Shown: positions 61,497-63,117 of the stretch, one piece after another
How the letters are laid out: each line of letters begins with the position of its first letter
How positions within the stretch are numbered: position 1 is the first letter of the stretch
NCBI GenBank assembly: GCA_019113005.1
Contig: DXIE01000021.1
Location: 1 to 63,117, forward strand
Direction: 5' to 3'
Source: Candidatus Butyricicoccus avistercoris
GTDB taxonomy: Bacteria > Bacillota > Clostridia > Oscillospirales > Butyricicoccaceae
Length of the DNA: 63,117 nucleotides
Position numbers and translations under genes: made by a program
Notes under the pieces: generated by a model
What the model was told of the DNA's origin: nothing
Database searches by the model: none
The model's input: only the letters and a program-made list of their open reading frames with translations

Positions 61497-62183
61497 ATGA
61501 CACACAAAAATTTAGAAATAATGATTAAAAATTGTAAATTATTTAATAACATGTCAAAGGAACAAGTAACAAGTTTAATAGGTTGCAGTAGAGCAATCTT
61601 AAGACAATATAAAAAAGGAAGTACTATTTTTGCTCAAGGAGATGAACCTGAGTTTATAAATATATTATTAGATGGCAAGGTTATAGTTTCAAATAATACA
61701 GTTAATGGAAATGAACATATAATAAGCATGTTTAGTAATGTGGGAGATATGTTTGGTGAGGTATTTTTATTCTCATTTAATAGATTGTATGAAAACTCTG
61801 CATATGCTCAAAAAGACTGTGACATATTATGTATACCTAAACGCTTTTTATATTCACCTTGTCATAACTCATGTAAACAACATAATCAAGTTATAGCTAA
61901 TATGCTTTCTATTTTGGCAGACAAAGCATATTTTTTAAATAAAAGAGTTCAAATTCTATCATGCAACTCTTTAAGAGGTAAATTAATAAAGTTTATTTTT
62001 GAGTACAATAATAACAATATTGCTAAAATACCATTTGGTCGTGAACAATTAGCAGCTTTTTTAGGGTCTACTCGCCCATCTGTTTCCCGTGAGCTTATGA
62101 AGATGCAATCAGATGGAATTATTGAAATTAACAAAAATGTTATAAAAATATTAGATTCAAAAATTTTTGATGAAATTAAGTAA
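61497..62183 (+). CDS. hcpR: Crp/Fnr family regulator, HcpR-like
   Basis: 228 residues: cyclic-nucleotide-binding-like sensor (about 15-130, KGSTIFAQGDEPEFINILLDG and GDMFGEVFLF) and C-terminal helix-turn-helix with FGREQLAAFLGSTRPSVSREL (recognition helix TRPSVSREL typical of Fnr/CooA-type). It has Cys at 13, 30, 114, 118, 122 and 158-ish, possibly for metal, heme or cluster sensing, unproven. It lies just upstream of hcp, and known HcpR proteins activate hcp under nitrosative stress. ATG with AAGTAGGTG upstream. Confidence 0.85.
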   Translation: MTHKNLEIMIKNCKLFNNMSKEQVTSLIGCSRAILRQYKKGSTIFAQGDEPEFINILLDGKVIVSNNTVNGNEHIISMFSNVGDMFGEVFLFSFNRLYENSAYAQKDCDILCIPKRFLYSPCHNSCKQHNQVIANMLSILADKAYFLNKRVQILSCNSLRGKLIKFIFEYNNNNIAKIPFGREQLAAFLGSTRPSVSRELMKMQSDGIIEINKNVIKILDSKIFDEIK

Positions 62184-62195
62184 AAATTAAAAAAA

Positions 62196-62211
62196 CGTAA
62201 CATATGTTACG
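62196..62211. promoter_or_regulatory. Crp/Fnr-type operator upstream of hcp
   Basis: Perfect 16-bp palindrome CGTAACATATGTTACG. Its centre (62203.5) lies about 41.5 bases before the expected start site if TATACT (62233-62238) is the -10 box; -41.5 is the classic class II activator position for Crp/Fnr proteins. Confidence 0.8.
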
Positions 62212-62284
62212 GAAATCATAAAATTTAAATGATATACTTAGCTCATCAAGAAAACAATAAATTAATTCAAATGAGGTTTGAACA

Positions 62285-63117
62285 ATGGAAAATAAAATGT
62301 TTTGTTATCAATGTCAAGAAACAGCTGGCTGCAAGGGTTGTACACAATCAGGCGTTTGCGGTAAAAAACCAGATGTTGCAGCTATGCAAGACCTACTTGT
62401 TTATGTGACAAAGGGACTTTCAGCAATTACTGTTAAACTTCGTGAGCAAGGTGAGGTCATTTCAAAAGAAATCAATCATTTAATCACACTTAACCTTTTT
62501 ATCACAATTACAAATGCAAATTTTGATAAAGAAGCAATTATCACTCGTATTGAAAAGACATTAAATGTAAGCAAAGAACTTTTAAATAAGGTTGAAGATA
62601 AGGCTTCCCTGCCAAAGGCAGCTACTTGGGACGGCGATGGAAACTGGGAGGAAATTGCTAAGACAGTTGGTGTGCTTTCTACTGAAAATGAAGATATTCG
62701 TTCACTGCGTGAGCTTATCACCTATGGTTTAAAGGGTCTTTCAGCATATTCAAAACATGCAAATGCACTTTTAAAGGATAATGAAGAGGTTGATGCTTTC
62801 TTACAAAAGGCACTTGCAGCAACACTTGATGATTCTAAGACAGTTGATGAACTTATCGCATTGACTCTGGAAACTGGTAAATTTGGTGTTGATGGTATGC
62901 AGCTGCTTGATAGTGCAAATACAGGTGCATATGGCAACCCAGAAATCACAAAGGTAAATATCGGTGTTAGAAATAACCCTGCAATTCTTGTTTCTGGTCA
63001 TGATTTAAGAGATTTAGAAATGCTACTTGAGCAGACCAAAGGAACAGGTGTTGATGTATATACTCATTCTGAAATGCTACCTGCTCACTACTACCCTGCA
63101 TTTAAGAAATATGATAA
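62285..63117 (+). CDS. hcp: Hydroxylamine reductase/hybrid-cluster protein (partial)
   Basis: 277 codons to the window end; full length is about 550. The N-terminal cluster motif is [21 protein letters not shown] with Cys spacing 2-7-ish-5 as in class I Hcp, followed by [26 protein letters not shown] and [18 protein letters not shown]. Hcp reduces nitric oxide or hydroxylamine in anaerobes. GAGG about 7 bases before the ATG. Confidence 0.96.
   Translation, partial: MENKMFCYQCQETAGCKGCTQSGVCGKKPDVAAMQDLLVYVTKGLSAITVKLREQGEVISKEINHLITLNLFITITNANFDKEAIITRIEKTLNVSKELLNKVEDKASLPKAATWDGDGNWEEIAKTVGVLSTENEDIRSLRELITYGLKGLSAYSKHANALLKDNEEVDAFLQKALAATLDDSKTVDELIALTLETGKFGVDGMQLLDSANTGAYGNPEITKVNIGVRNNPAILVSGHDLRDLEMLLEQTKGTGVDVYTHSEMLPAHYYPAFKKYD

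Overview
The window looks like chromosome from a low-GC, anaerobic, endospore-forming Clostridia (Firmicutes/Bacillota). The evidence is a complete spoIIIAA-AH sporulation operon, a gerS-like germination lipoprotein gene next to alr, T-box and PyrR-type attenuators, S-layer-homology (SLH) surface proteins, Rex, and a hybrid-cluster protein (Hcp) with a Crp/Fnr regulator. The family or genus cannot be fixed from sequence alone. All functional calls are by recognition of motifs and family-like sequence; no search was run.

Layout. 1-2.9 kb is an accessory edge: a DUF4143-type ATPase cut by the window start, an unexplained structured-RNA-like region (about 1141-1420), and a decayed Tn916-type recombination module (intact xis, frameshifted int). 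3.0-4.9 kb: a YwlE-like phosphatase, rimI and tsaD. 5.1-8.9 kb: aconitase, isocitrate dehydrogenase and rex behind a structured leader. 8.9-13.8 kb (minus strand): cyclophilin lipoprotein, then nnrD-gerS-alr-mazF and two unknown genes. 14-20.7 kb: a six-gene polyamine operon (speD, speA-type decarboxylase, speE, speB, carboxyspermidine dehydrogenase and decarboxylase) preceded by a ~350-nt leader with a promoter, an intrinsic terminator and a plausible antiterminator. 21.2-26.4 kb (minus): asp23-family gene and the spoIIIA operon. 26.5-33.9 kb: a T-box (Phe-type specifier) controlled shikimate/phenylalanine operon aroF-aroB-aroC-pheA-aroA-aroEK, followed without a visible terminator by a large SLH/phosphodiester-glycosidase surface protein.

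36.9-45 kb carries a split ThrE-type exporter, an HPr-like protein without the active-site His, a TrpXYZ-like ABC transporter, xpt, an archaeal-type aspS and a dus gene. 45.2-51.2 kb is pyrR-pyrF-carA-carB behind a PyrR attenuator. 51.2-55.2 kb holds bioY, cutC, yihY, a SLOG protein, an mnmM-like methyltransferase, tRNA-Leu(CAA) and a short membrane ORF. 55.3-61.2 kb (minus) is a two-gene surface operon: a 1618-residue M60 metallopeptidase carrying a dockerin-like repeat, overlapping by 8 bases a 359-residue SLH protein with a small beta-rich N-terminal domain. The window ends with an hcpR-like regulator and the start of hcp, separated by a perfect 16-bp palindrome at a class II activator position.

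The best candidates for something undescribed are the polyamine-operon attenuator leader, the possible dedicated dockerin/SLH anchoring pair around the M60 peptidase, the GC-richer structured region upstream of xis, and the three-hairpin leader of the aconitase operon.
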